Shown here in pieces: positions 25,521 to 34,424 of a DNA stretch of 64,000 bases (position 1 is its first letter; each line of letters starts with the position of its first letter). Location of the stretch: the NCBI GenBank assembly GCA_963825175.1, contig CAWGSA010000004.1:62001-126000 (forward strand). The letters are read 5' to 3'. The stretch comes from DATFTF01 sp963825175. Its GTDB lineage: Bacteria > Acidobacteriota > Thermoanaerobaculia > UBA5066 > Gp7-AA6. The notes beneath the pieces were generated by a model. That model saw nothing but the letters and a program-made list of their open reading frames with translations, was not told where the DNA came from and did not search any database. Made by a program: the position numbers and the translations under genes.

Positions 25521-27895
25521 GGGCGGCGGTTCAGGTGCCGGACGTAAATGCGGCCCATGAGATCGAGGTCTCCCTTGCGATAGTGCTCGGCGAACTTGCG
25601 GTGGCGGATCAGCTCGGTGTCGTTCGGGTCCAGAGCCAGGGCCTCGTCGAACGCCTGCATGGCTTTCTCGAACTGGCCGTTCTGCAGCTGCGTGATGCCC
25701 TGGTTGTAGTAGGAGCGCAGGAGGTACGAGCGGGCGTCCTGGTTTTCCCGATCCTCCTGGTAGAGCCGCCAGAGAACGGGGATCGCCGTCTCGTATTCCG
25801 CCTCGTTGTAGAGCTTCACGGCCGGAGCGAGCGCCGTCACCTTGTCCGATGCCAGCCCCATGGCCTGCGCGAAGGTGGGATCGTTGCGGAAGGCGGACGA
25901 AGCGAGATTGAAATTCTTCAGAGCGTCAATGTAGTGCTTCTCGGAAAGGGCCTTCTCACCCGCGGCGCGCAGGCGGGCGGGGTCGTTGGGGCCCGGCGTC
26001 GCGGCGGGCAGAACGTCGATCGAGGGAGTGGTCGGCGCCGCCGCCACCGCGGAAGTCGCCGGCGCGGCGCCCAGCTCGCTCATCATCTTGCGCGCCGCGG
26101 CGTAGTCGGGGCTGCTGCGGGCAACCCGCTGCAGTTCCTGGCGCGCCTCGGCCGTCTTCCCGGCCGCGGCCAGCTCGCGCGCGCGCGCCAGAGAGCCCCC
26201 GCCATCCCTGGCCACGGGCTGCGGAGGCCCGTTAGAGGGGCGGGGCGTCTTGAACACCAGGTACGCGCCCACGGCGCTGGCCAGCAGAGCCACGCCGATC
26301 AACGCCAGAACCCTCGGGGGAACGGACAGGCGCGAAGCGGGGCGCGGGGCGCGCGCCGGTGCGGGAGCCGCGCCGAAAGGGGCCGCCGCGGGAGCCGGCC
26401 CGGCGGCTGAAGAGGCAGACGCGGGCATGGCCGCGGCCTCTCCCCCTTGCCCTCGGGCGAGCTCCTCCTCGATCCGGTCGATGTAGAACCGGGCGGTGGG
26501 CTCGTTCTCGTCCACGGCGAGAACCTGGAGGAAGAGCTCGCGGGCCGCGCTGTAGTCCTTGGCCTCGAACTTCTCCCTCCCGGTCTTGAGGCATTCGGTG
26601 ATGGTCCGGTTGCCCTCGGCCATTTCCTGGCGGGACTTCTCGATGCGGTTGACGGCCTCGGTGTTGTTGATGTCGATGAGGAAGATGCGCGACCAGATCT
26701 CGATGGCCTGTTGCCGGTCGCCGCGCGCGGCGACGTCGTCTCCCTGCCGCAGCAGAGCCGTGATCTCCCGCTCGTTGTCGCGGCTTTCGTCCTCCTCCAT
26801 CTGGGCCAGGCTCATCACCGGAACCGGGGGCGGGGGCGGCGGCTCCGGGATGTGCAGGGGCTCGGGGACGCGAGAGTGCTCGGGGACGGGCTCCTCCAGA
26901 TCGAGCCCTGCCGCCGACGGGGTCCACAGGTCGGCGGGGGAGCCTCGCGGCGGAGGCGGCGGCGGAACGGGGACCCGCGTCGCTCCCGGGTTGGTCGCGT
27001 CCATGTCGATCTTCGGCTTGGGGGCGGGTGGCGGTTGGGGAACCGGGGGCAAGTCGAGCGACAGCGAGTCGAGCGACAACGCGTCGAGCCCGGTCGGGGC
27101 CGCGGCCGCCGCCGGCGGCAGGGGCGGGGGCGGAGCCCCGAGATTCAGGGAGACCGTCGCGCTGTCGTCGAAGTGGATCTCGGGTTCCCGCGTCTCGCCT
27201 CCCAATCCGCCGAAATGGAGCGGCTCGGGAGTCGAGAGGTCGAACTGGAAGTCGTCCTGGGGAGCCGCGGCGGGAGGCGCCGGAGGCGGGGGGGCCGCCG
27301 CGGGCGCTCCGCCCAGACGCCGCTCGAGAAGCGCGACCGCGGGATGATCGGGATCCAGGCCGCGCATCCGATCGAGCTCGCGGGCGGCGTCCTCGCGCCG
27401 GTTGCTTTCCAGGGCCGCGAGCGCCCGCTGGCGGGAGGCGTCGAAGAGCGGCTGAGCCGCCTTCTTTCCCGCGGCCTTGTCGAGAATCTCGAGCGCATCG
27501 CGATTGCCGGGCAGAACGGCGAGAACCTGCTCGGCGGCTCCGATCGCCGCGTCGAAGTCACGAGCGTTGTAGCTCTCGACCGCGCGGACGAGGAGCCGGT
27601 CCGGATCGACCGCTGCGACGCGCTCCTGGCGCGTCGGAGTGGCCGTGACCAGGGCTTCGAGCTCCGCCACGTCCACGTTGGCGGCGGGGTTCTTGGCCTT
27701 GTCCAGCAGCTTGCGCGCCGGGACGAAGCGCGGGTCCATCTTCAGGATGAAGTCGCACCCGATGAGACAGTCGTCGGTCTTTCCCTGGTTGAAAAGATTG
27801 AGGGTGTGACGGAAGGTCGAGAGAATCTTCTCCCGGACCTCCCGGGGCAGGGACGGATTCCCCGGATAGTTTCCGGCGGCCGGCGGGGAGCTCAT
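25517..27895 (-). CDS. Large TPR protein with Pro-rich linker and one membrane span
   Basis: A 792-aa protein. Residues 1-200 and 370-480 carry tetratricopeptide-like helices (IGAAEQVLAVLPGNRDALEIL; SAARELFLQVLAVDENEP). A long Pro/Ala-rich acidic linker (about 200-365) lies between them. One membrane span (about 550-571, VLALIGVALLASAVGAYLVF) separates the cytoplasmic part from a C-terminal TPR array (about 590-792, QNGQFEKAMQAFDEALALDP). It probably scaffolds a complex, but I do not recognise a named family. Its linker style resembles that of the kinase fusion protein at 9.2 kb. Divergent from ftcD. Confidence 0.75.
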   Translation of the reverse strand: MSSPPAAGNYPGNPSLPREVREKILSTFRHTLNLFNQGKTDDCLIGCDFILKMDPRFVPARKLLDKAKNPAANVDVAELEALVTATPTRQERVAAVDPDRLLVRAVESYNARDFDAAIGAAEQVLAVLPGNRDALEILDKAAGKKAAQPLFDASRQRALAALESNRREDAARELDRMRGLDPDHPAVALLERRLGGAPAAAPPPPAPPAAAPQDDFQFDLSTPEPLHFGGLGGETREPEIHFDDSATVSLNLGAPPPPLPPAAAAAPTGLDALSLDSLSLDLPPVPQPPPAPKPKIDMDATNPGATRVPVPPPPPPRGSPADLWTPSAAGLDLEEPVPEHSRVPEPLHIPEPPPPPPVPVMSLAQMEEDESRDNEREITALLRQGDDVAARGDRQQAIEIWSRIFLIDINNTEAVNRIEKSRQEMAEGNRTITECLKTGREKFEAKDYSAARELFLQVLAVDENEPTARFYIDRIEEELARGQGGEAAAMPASASSAAGPAPAAAPFGAAPAPARAPRPASRLSVPPRVLALIGVALLASAVGAYLVFKTPRPSNGPPQPVARDGGGSLARARELAAAGKTAEARQELQRVARSSPDYAAARKMMSELGAAPATSAVAAAPTTPSIDVLPAATPGPNDPARLRAAGEKALSEKHYIDALKNFNLASSAFRNDPTFAQAMGLASDKVTALAPAVKLYNEAEYETAIPVLWRLYQEDRENQDARSYLLRSYYNQGITQLQNGQFEKAMQAFDEALALDPNDTELIRHRKFAEHYRKGDLDLMGRIYVRHLNRRP

Positions 27896-27983
27896 GCGCC
27901 GACGCTCGAGCGCCGTGCGCCTGCCGGTCTCGGGCCCCCCTGACCTTGAGTCACGATGGGAGGATTATAAACTGCCGCTCCAA

Positions 27984-28883
27984 ATGGGCAGCCTGATCGA
28001 ATCCGTCCCCAACATCTCGGAAGGCGCGGACCGGCAGAAGGTCGCCGAGATCAGCGACGCGGTCCGGGCGGTGCCCGGCGTGCGCCTGCTGGACGTCTCG
28101 TCGGACGCGTCCCACAATCGCAGCGTTCTGACCCTGGTGGGTGACCCCGCGGGAGTCGGCGCAGCGATCGAGGCGCTTTTCGCCGCGGCGGTCCCCAGGA
28201 TCGACCTGACCCGCCACAAGGGCGAGCATCCCAGGATGGGCGCCGTCGACGTCGTTCCCTTGATCCCCATTCGCGGGATCGGCATGGACGAATGCGTGCG
28301 CCTCTCGCGAGAGATCGGCGCGCGGGTTGCGGAGAAGTGGGGCATTCCGGTCTACCTGTACGAGGAGTCGGCCTCCTCGGACGCCCGACGCAACCTGGCC
28401 GAGATCCGCAAGGGGGAGTTCGAGGGGTTCTTTCGCAAGATCGAGGAGCCGGCCTGGAAACCGGACTTCGGACCCTCCGCGCCGCACAGGACGGCGGGAG
28501 TGGTGGCGGTGGGAGCCCGCGCCCCGCTCATCGCCTACAACATCAACCTGGGAACTCGGGACCTGGCCGTCGCCGACCGCATCGCCAAGGCCATCCGCCA
28601 CATCGGCGGCGGATTCCGTTACGTCAAGGCGATGGGCGTCGAGCTCGCCGACCGGGGGCAGGTCCAGGTTTCCATCAACATGACCAACTACCGCAAGACG
28701 CCGCTCCATCGGGTTTTCGAGTGCGTCCGATCCGAGGCGCAACGGCACGGCGTGTCCATCGTCGGGTCCGAGATCGTGGGACTGGCGCCCGCCGACGCGC
28801 TCTTCGCCGCGGCCGAGCACTATTTGAGACTCGAGAGTCCGCCCGGCGATCAAGTCCTGGAGATGCGACTGCTGGAAGAGTGA
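27984..28883 (+). CDS. ftcD: Glutamate formimidoyltransferase
   Basis: A 299-aa stand-alone formiminotransferase that transfers the formimino group from formiminoglutamate (a histidine breakdown product) to tetrahydrofolate. Signatures are IESVPNISEGAD, SDASHNRSVLTLVG, HKGEHPRMGAVDVVPLIPI and INMTNYRKTPLHRVFE. The cyclodeaminase domain of the animal fusion enzyme is absent, as in most bacteria. The ATG at 27984 starts MGSLIESVPN; the frame upstream overlaps the divergent TPR gene start and is rejected. No other histidine-degradation genes are in the window. Confidence 0.93.
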   Translation: MGSLIESVPNISEGADRQKVAEISDAVRAVPGVRLLDVSSDASHNRSVLTLVGDPAGVGAAIEALFAAAVPRIDLTRHKGEHPRMGAVDVVPLIPIRGIGMDECVRLSREIGARVAEKWGIPVYLYEESASSDARRNLAEIRKGEFEGFFRKIEEPAWKPDFGPSAPHRTAGVVAVGARAPLIAYNINLGTRDLAVADRIAKAIRHIGGGFRYVKAMGVELADRGQVQVSINMTNYRKTPLHRVFECVRSEAQRHGVSIVGSEIVGLAPADALFAAAEHYLRLESPPGDQVLEMRLLEE

Positions 28884-28884
28884 T

Positions 28885-28915
28885 AACAATATATATATTG
28901 TTAGGCCCTAGGCCT
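28885..28915. terminator. Tandem perfect palindromes at the ftcD / NtrX convergent junction
   Basis: AACAATATATATATTGTT (28885-28902) is a perfect 18-base palindrome directly after the ftcD stop; AGGCC-CTA-GGCCT (28903-28915) is a second perfect one overlapping the ntrX stop codon. The A+T-only core is striking in a GC-rich genome. A two-way terminator is the simplest reading; a protein binding site is also possible. Confidence 0.45.
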
Positions 28916-30263
28916 TCGACTCTCTGTCCACCTCGATCCCGTACGCTTTCAGCTTTCGGTGCAGGTTGGACCTCTCGATGTCCAGTGCCTCGGCAGTCCT
29001 TGTGACATTTCCGCGATGGCGCTTGAGCGCCGCCAGGATGTAGCGGCGCTCGAAGTCGTCGCGCGCGTCCTTGAGAGGAGCGTCGGCGGCAAGGCCGTCG
29101 GTCCGGGACGGCAGGGGCAGGTCTTCGGGCCCGATTTCTTCGCGCGGGCAGAGGATGAGCAGCCGCTCGACGAGGTTCTTCAGCTCCCGCACGTTGCCCG
29201 GCCAGTGGTAAGCCTGGAAAGCGCGGATCGCGTCGGAGGACAGGCGCTTGTTCTTCATTCCAAAGTGCCGCGCGGCGACGGCGAGAAAATGGGCCGCCAG
29301 CGGCGCGATATCTTCGGCGCGCTCCCGCAGCGCCGGTACCCGGATCGGCACTACGGCCAGGCGGAAGTAGAGATCCTCACGGAAGCGGCCGCGGCGGATT
29401 TCCTCCTCCAGGTCCTTGTTGGTGGCCGAAAGGACCCGGGCGTCGGAGGAAATGGGTTTGGTCCCGCCCACGCGGGTGAAGCGCCCCTCCTGCAGTGCGC
29501 GCAACACCTTGGCCTGCGTCTTCGCCGACATGTCGGCGACTTCGTCCAGAAAGAGCGTCGCGCCGTCGGCCTCCTCGAACTTTCCGCGGCGGTCCTCGCC
29601 CGCGCCGGTGAAGGAGCCCTTGACGTGCCCGAACAGCTCCGACTCGATCAGCTCCTCGGGGATCGCGGCGCAGTTGACCTCCACCAGGGGCGAGTCGGCC
29701 CGCGCCGACAGGTGGTGAAGGGAGCGGGCCACGAGCTCCTTGCCCGTGCCGTTCTCGCCCAAGATGAGGACGCGGGCGTCGGTGGGAGCCACGCGCGCGA
29801 TCTCTTCCTTGAGGCGGACCATGGGCGGCGAGGCGCCCCGCAGCTCGGCCTCCGCCTCGGTCCGTCCGCGGAACGAGGCGACTTCCGCCAGAAGGTCGCG
29901 GCGTTCGATCGCTTTCTGGGCGGTCAACAGCACACGCTCGAGGGACAGCGGCTTCTCCAGGAAATCGTAGGCCCCCAGGCGCACTGCCCGCACCGCGGTT
30001 TCCACGTTGGCGTGGCCGGAGATCATGACCACCGGCACCTGCGAAAGCCGCTGCGCGGCGGCCTCCAGGATCGACAATCCGTCCTTGTCCTTGAGCCACA
30101 CGTCGAGGAAGACCAGATCGAACGGCTCTTCGACGAAGCGCCGGAGGCCTTCTTCGCCCGAGGCGATCGCGGTGACCGCGTACCCTTCGTCGGACAGGAT
30201 CTCCGAGACCGTTTCCCGGACCGCTTTCTCGTCGTCGATGACGAGGACGCGCCGCTTCTTCAC
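28908..30263 (-). CDS. ntrX: Sigma54-dependent response regulator, NtrX-like
   Basis: A 451-aa three-domain regulator. The receiver domain (1-120) has phospho-acceptor Asp54 in VFLDVWLKDKDG and Lys in YDFLEKPLS. The AAA+ domain (about 145-375) has Walker A GENGTGKE, the sigma54-contact loop as GSFTGA rather than the common GAFTGA, Walker B TLFLDEVADMS and an R-finger region RFREDLYFRL. The C-terminal Fis-type helix-turn-helix is NVTRTAEALDIERSNLHRKL, close to NtrX. The GTG start overlaps the sensor gene's stop. It should control nitrogen- or redox-related genes together with NtrY. Confidence 0.9.
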   Translation of the reverse strand: MKKRRVLVIDDEKAVRETVSEILSDEGYAVTAIASGEEGLRRFVEEPFDLVFLDVWLKDKDGLSILEAAAQRLSQVPVVMISGHANVETAVRAVRLGAYDFLEKPLSLERVLLTAQKAIERRDLLAEVASFRGRTEAEAELRGASPPMVRLKEEIARVAPTDARVLILGENGTGKELVARSLHHLSARADSPLVEVNCAAIPEELIESELFGHVKGSFTGAGEDRRGKFEEADGATLFLDEVADMSAKTQAKVLRALQEGRFTRVGGTKPISSDARVLSATNKDLEEEIRRGRFREDLYFRLAVVPIRVPALRERAEDIAPLAAHFLAVAARHFGMKNKRLSSDAIRAFQAYHWPGNVRELKNLVERLLILCPREEIGPEDLPLPSRTDGLAADAPLKDARDDFERRYILAALKRHRGNVTRTAEALDIERSNLHRKLKAYGIEVDRESKA

Positions 30264-32374
30264 GCCGCCGGCAGCTCGATGATGAAACGCGCGCCGCGCG
30301 GAGGGTTGTCCTCGACGCGGATCGTCCCGTTGTGATCGGCGACGATGCGAGAGACGATCGCCAGGCCCAGACCGGTGCCCCTCCCCTTGGTGGTGAAGTC
30401 GGGCAGGAACAGCTTGTCGCGGTCGCGGGGTGGCACGCCCCGGCCCGTGTCGGCGACCTCGATGGAGATCCCGGCCCGGCCGTCCTCCAGGCGCACCACG
30501 ATCTCACCCGTCGAGCCGCAGGCCTCCAGGGCGTTGTCCAGGAGATTGATGAGCGCGCGCTTGATCTGCTCGGGATCGAGCAGGACGACGTCGCGGGCCA
30601 GACGGGACTCGACGCGCAGGGCCACGCCCTCGCGGGCGCCCTCGAAGAGCCGCACCGCGGAACGGGCCAGCACCGGCAGGTCGGTGAGCTCGGGCCGCAT
30701 TTCGGGCAGCCGGGCGAAGCGCGAGAATTCGTCGACCAGCGACTTCAAGAAGTCGACCTCCTCGACGATCACGCGCGTCCCGCGCTCGATCGCCTCCGCC
30801 AGCCCGGACTCTCCCGAGCGCAGCCGCTTGGCGATGCGTTCGGCGGAAAGACGGATCGGAGTCAGAGGGTTCTTGATCTCGTGCGCCACGCGGCGGGCCA
30901 CCTCGCTCCACGCGGCGAGCTTCTGTTCCCGCGCCACGTGCGTGGTGTCCTCGATCGCCAGCACCCATCCGTGGCGTTCCGGCTCCGCCGCGGCGGCGAG
31001 GGGTCGCAGTGCGATCTCCAGCCGACGCTCTCCCTCGTCCCCCGCGAGGGTCACGTTTCGGGGGGGCAGCGCGCGCGCTCCTTGCCGCGCCTCGTCCACC
31101 AGCGCCGCGATGGCAGAGAGATCCGGACGGCGTCGGAGGCTCTCCAGGGAGACCTCTCCGGTCAGGGCGAGCAGGTGCCGCGCCGCGGGGTTGCACACGA
31201 TGACGCTCCCGTCGGCTTCGAATGCGAGAACCCCGGTCGTGACCGACTCCAGAACGGTGGCCAGCAGGCGCCGCTCCAGCTCGAGTCTCAGGTTGGAGGC
31301 CTGGAGGTCGTCATTGGAGAGCAGGAGCGCATCGCGGGCGCTCTGAAGGCCCTCCGCCATCTTGTTGAAGGAATCGACCAGGACACCGAGCTCGTCGGTC
31401 GCGGGGGCGTCGACCCGCGCGGAAAGATCCCCGCTCTGGAGCCGCCGCGTGGAGTCGGCCAGCGCGGCGATCGGACCGGTGATCCTCCGCGCCAGCGCCA
31501 GGCCGGTCCAGATCGAGGAGAACAAGATCGCCAGGGTGACCAGCAGAAACGTCGAGATGTTGGCCGCCTTGATGGCGGGCTTCTGGGCCTCGAGCTTGCG
31601 GTACTCGCTCCACGCCTCGGCGATCGAAGCCATGGCCCGGGCCTCTGCCGGGGGGATCCGAATTCCGGCCACCCACACGTCGGCCCCGAGTCCTCGGGAG
31701 GCCCGGTACCGGTGCGAGCCGTCGGCGAGCACTTCGATCTTGGTCTCTCCCAGTTTCTCCGGCGCCAGAGGAGCGACCTCGGAGGCGCGCTCGGCCGACA
31801 GCGCGATGCGGCGTCCGTCGCGGTAGACCTCGACGGAATCGAGGCGATGCTCGCGGCGGAACGCGTCGAGCGCCACCGCGTTCTCCGGCCGGACGCTTTG
31901 CGCCACCAGCACGCGGGCGTCGTCGAGCGCTTCGTCCATGATCCGCCGCTCCTCCAGGTCCTGGAGGGCCCGGGCCTTGTCCACCACTTCCCGGACGGGC
32001 GTCGAGAACCACCGGTCGATGGAGCGCTGCAGGAGCCCGGTGGCGGTGAAGAACAGGATCCCGATGGGAATTGCGGTCAGGCCGATGTAGGTGACCAGCA
32101 ACCGCGTCTTGAACTGTGATCCGAGCTCGGCGCGCCGCCGCTCGAGCCAGGTCTTCAGGAGCGTGCGGCCGAGCACGAAGAGGACGGCCGCGATCAGCGT
32201 GATGTTCAGGTAGGAGAGGACGAACAGGATGAGGCCCCGGGTGATGGTGGCCGGATCGTCGGCCCGGCGGTCCAGCACCGAGACCGCGGCCCACACCAGG
32301 AGAACGGCCGCCGCCAGCCCGACGATGAGCCGGTTGTCCTTTCTCCGTCGTTGGATCTCGTCGAGCAGTCTCAT
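30260..32374 (-). CDS. ntrY: Membrane sensor histidine kinase, NtrY-like
   Basis: A 704-aa sensor. The N-terminal third has three or four membrane spans (about 16-35, 45-70, 90-115 and 280-305) around a periplasmic region, then a HAMP domain (LARRITGPIAALADSTRRLQ), a PAS domain (about 375-480), the H-box in ARRVAHEIKNPLTPIRLSAE, and the ATPase domain with N-box NLLDNALEAC, DTGRGVPP and KGRGTGLGLAIV. The H-box wording is the NtrY signature. The ATG at 32374 overlaps the DUF4390 stop, and its stop overlaps the ntrX start, giving a tight three-gene operon. Confidence 0.92.
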   Translation of the reverse strand: MRLLDEIQRRRKDNRLIVGLAAAVLLVWAAVSVLDRRADDPATITRGLILFVLSYLNITLIAAVLFVLGRTLLKTWLERRRAELGSQFKTRLLVTYIGLTAIPIGILFFTATGLLQRSIDRWFSTPVREVVDKARALQDLEERRIMDEALDDARVLVAQSVRPENAVALDAFRREHRLDSVEVYRDGRRIALSAERASEVAPLAPEKLGETKIEVLADGSHRYRASRGLGADVWVAGIRIPPAEARAMASIAEAWSEYRKLEAQKPAIKAANISTFLLVTLAILFSSIWTGLALARRITGPIAALADSTRRLQSGDLSARVDAPATDELGVLVDSFNKMAEGLQSARDALLLSNDDLQASNLRLELERRLLATVLESVTTGVLAFEADGSVIVCNPAARHLLALTGEVSLESLRRRPDLSAIAALVDEARQGARALPPRNVTLAGDEGERRLEIALRPLAAAAEPERHGWVLAIEDTTHVAREQKLAAWSEVARRVAHEIKNPLTPIRLSAERIAKRLRSGESGLAEAIERGTRVIVEEVDFLKSLVDEFSRFARLPEMRPELTDLPVLARSAVRLFEGAREGVALRVESRLARDVVLLDPEQIKRALINLLDNALEACGSTGEIVVRLEDGRAGISIEVADTGRGVPPRDRDKLFLPDFTTKGRGTGLGLAIVSRIVADHNGTIRVEDNPPRGARFIIELPAA

Positions 32375-32952
32375 CGCACCGGGGCCTTGACCTCGAAACG
32401 GTTGGATTCTCTCCACGGCGTCTTGGAATCCACGGGAATGATCGTGAACAGGTATCCCGAGTCGAACGTCGCTCGCATCTCCACGTACAGGTTCGTGCGC
32501 CAGTCGTTGAACCGGACGTGGAAGGCCAACAGGTTGTCGTGGGACACGAGTCGCCGCGTCACTTCGTGGAAGGCCTTGGTGGTCCACCGCGCCAGGGGCC
32601 GGCGGTCGATCGTCTCGACCACGACGTATTCGCGGGTGACCGGGTCGTAGGTCACCGTGACGCGGTACTCGCGCGTGTCCATGCGGTAATCCCACAGCCA
32701 GTGCGCGTTATGGCGGTACAGGCGGATCTCGTAGCGGATGGCCGTTTCCAGGCCGGCCTGGATCTTCGTGGCCAGTTCCGGGTTGAGCGCTCCATCGAGA
32801 TGGAAGCGCAGAAAGACGTCCGGGCCGCGCGCTTCGGCGCGCAGGAGGTCGATCCGAGCCGGGCGAGGGGCCTCCTGCCCTGGGGCTTGCCCGCTCCCGG
32901 TCGCGCAGGCGACCAGGAACACCGCCACCCGAAGCCCCGAGGCGCGTCCCAT
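32371..32952 (-). CDS. DUF4390 domain-containing exported protein
   Basis: A 193-aa protein with an N-terminal signal (MGRASGLRVAVFLVACATGS); LVAC fits a lipobox, so it may be a lipoprotein. The rest matches DUF4390 in its beta-rich pattern (DVFLRFHLDGALNPELATKI, RYEIRLYRHN, YVVVETIDRRPLARWTTKAF, and YLFTIIPVDSKTPWRES). DUF4390 genes commonly sit next to ntrY/ntrX. It may pass a periplasmic signal to the sensor, but this is inference. The ATG at 32952 gives the signal peptide; an upstream in-frame extension does not. Confidence 0.78.
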   Translation of the reverse strand: MGRASGLRVAVFLVACATGSGQAPGQEAPRPARIDLLRAEARGPDVFLRFHLDGALNPELATKIQAGLETAIRYEIRLYRHNAHWLWDYRMDTREYRVTVTYDPVTREYVVVETIDRRPLARWTTKAFHEVTRRLVSHDNLLAFHVRFNDWRTNLYVEMRATFDSGYLFTIIPVDSKTPWRESNRFEVKAPVR

Positions 32953-33146
32953 TCGAGGAATTGTAAGGCTGCATCCGGCGCAGGTGCAGAAGGGGCGGGC
33001 TCGGAGCGAACGCAAGCGACGGTCGCAGGCTCCGCGGGAGGCGGAGGCAATGATGCTGAGTTCTGGATCGCCGGTCAGCCCTCGATTGCAGCCAAGCCTG
33101 TTACAAGATGTGAATTGTTAGAAAGGATCGGACGGACGGGACTCCC

Positions 33147-33239
33147 GGTCGCGGCGCGCGAAGTCTCCCGATGTCACCGGGGTCGGATCCGAGCGCCGGT
33201 GCGCCAAAGGCGCAGATCTCTCGCGCAGAAGAGGCGATG
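33147..33239. repeat. Family B GC-rich interspersed repeat, copy 1
   Basis: Contains GGTCGCGGCGCGCGAAGTCT at its left end and GCCGGTGCGCC, GGCGCAGA and GAGGCGATG at its right end, all shared with the copies at 48309-48470 and 51090-51244. Related pieces (CTCCGCGGGAGGCGGAGGC) also lie at 33033-33051, so the element may extend or be rearranged to about 33000. Its right end abuts the lpxC stop codon. The 288-base gap between lpxC and the DUF4390 gene holds nothing else I can recognise. Confidence 0.6.
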
Positions 33240-33240
33240 T

Positions 33241-34128
33241 CTAGAGCCGGCCGACCGCTTCCCGTTCGGAGCCGGTTTCGTCCGCTTCCGCCGCCGGCGC
33301 GCGCAGCGCGGCGTCCAGAGCCCGCGCGAACTCGATGTGGAGCGCGTGCCCCGCCTTGTGCGCCAGGATGTGGCCCTGGAGCGGCCGGCCCAACAAGGCC
33401 AGATCGCCCACCAGGTCGAGGATCTTGTGCCGGACGAACTCGTCGCGGAAGCGCAGGGGACCCGAGGCCACGCCGGCGTCGTCGAGGACCACCGCATTGT
33501 GCAGGTTCCCGCCGCGCACCAGGCCCCGTGCGCGTAAGGCCTCGACGTCCCGGGCGAAACCGAACGTTCGGGCCGGAGCGATCCGGGTCGAGTATTCCTC
33601 GGGCCGGATGACCACGGTCAGGGACTGACGCCCCACGACCGGATGCGGAAAGTCGATCTCGTACGTGATCGTCAGCGCGGAGCCATCGGGCTCGAAGGAG
33701 ATGCTGCGGTCGCCGCGCTGGACGGCCACCGGGCGGTTGACGGTGATCGGACGCACCGGGAGGTCCTGGCGCTCGAACCCCGCGGCGTGGAACAAACGGA
33801 CGAACGGAAGAGCCGAGCCGTCGAGAATCGGAATCTCCGGTCCATCGACCTCGATACGGCAGTTGTCGAGACCCTCGCCCGCGGCGGCGGAGAGCACGTG
33901 CTCGACCGTGCCGATCGAGACGCCGTCGACGGCCAGAGTGGTCGCGAAATCGAAGGTGCTGGCGGATTCGAGTCGGGCCGGCACAGGCGTGCCGGGGCGG
34001 TCGAGACGGTGAAAGACGATCCCATGATCTGCGGGCGCGGGGCGGAAGTGAGCCCGCACGGGGTGGCCCGAATGCAACCCGACCCCTTCGATCGAGACGC
34101 CTGTGCGCAGTGTCGTTTGTGCTCTCAA
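33241..34128 (-). CDS. lpxC: UDP-3-O-acyl-N-acetylglucosamine deacetylase
   Basis: The committed zinc deacetylase of lipid A synthesis, and thus good evidence for a lipopolysaccharide-type outer membrane. The zinc ligands are His77 in TVEHVLSA and the His234/Asp238 pair in RHKILDLVGD; the general acid His261 is in KAGHALH. Further blocks are TLRTGVSIEGVGLHSG, EVDGPEIPILDGSA and ARTFGFARDVEALRARGLVRG. I chose the TTG at 34126-34128 because GGAG precedes it by 7-8 bases and it gives a normal length of 295 aa; the frame stays open further upstream without similarity. Confidence 0.94.
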   Translation of the reverse strand: MRAQTTLRTGVSIEGVGLHSGHPVRAHFRPAPADHGIVFHRLDRPGTPVPARLESASTFDFATTLAVDGVSIGTVEHVLSAAAGEGLDNCRIEVDGPEIPILDGSALPFVRLFHAAGFERQDLPVRPITVNRPVAVQRGDRSISFEPDGSALTITYEIDFPHPVVGRQSLTVVIRPEEYSTRIAPARTFGFARDVEALRARGLVRGGNLHNAVVLDDAGVASGPLRFRDEFVRHKILDLVGDLALLGRPLQGHILAHKAGHALHIEFARALDAALRAPAAEADETGSEREAVGRL

Positions 34129-34424
34129 CGGTCTTCTCCAAGCCGCCCTCCACGCAGGTGTGATGCCAGTGTCGGAACAACCGATGTCTATTCGGTGCAA
34201 CGTGCTGAGAATGAACGAATTGACTGTGATTCGAGCCCTCGCTGCGATCTCGATGTCGCCGCCCATTCCGTGGCCGTGCCGCGACACCAGCGTGGCGCCG
34301 CCGACACGATTGAGAATCCCCGCGGGCGGGCCGTCCGAGGTCAGCGGCCGGCCCTGTCGATGGCCACCCGCCGAGGGCCGCGCGCGAGCGAACAGCCGAC
34401 GGACGACCCGGTAGACTCCTCCGA

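Noticed and set aside
27946..27971. TTGAGT and TATAAA as a promoter for ftcD
   Set aside because: The spacing is only 14 bases, too short for a standard sigma70 promoter; a promoter must be in this gap but I cannot place it.
34129..34424. Open frame continuing upstream of lpxC toward 34287
   Set aside because: It has no similarity to LpxC, and a TTG with a good ribosome binding site at 34128 gives a normal-length protein. The 296-base gap to the GAF/HD-GYP gene otherwise shows nothing I can name.
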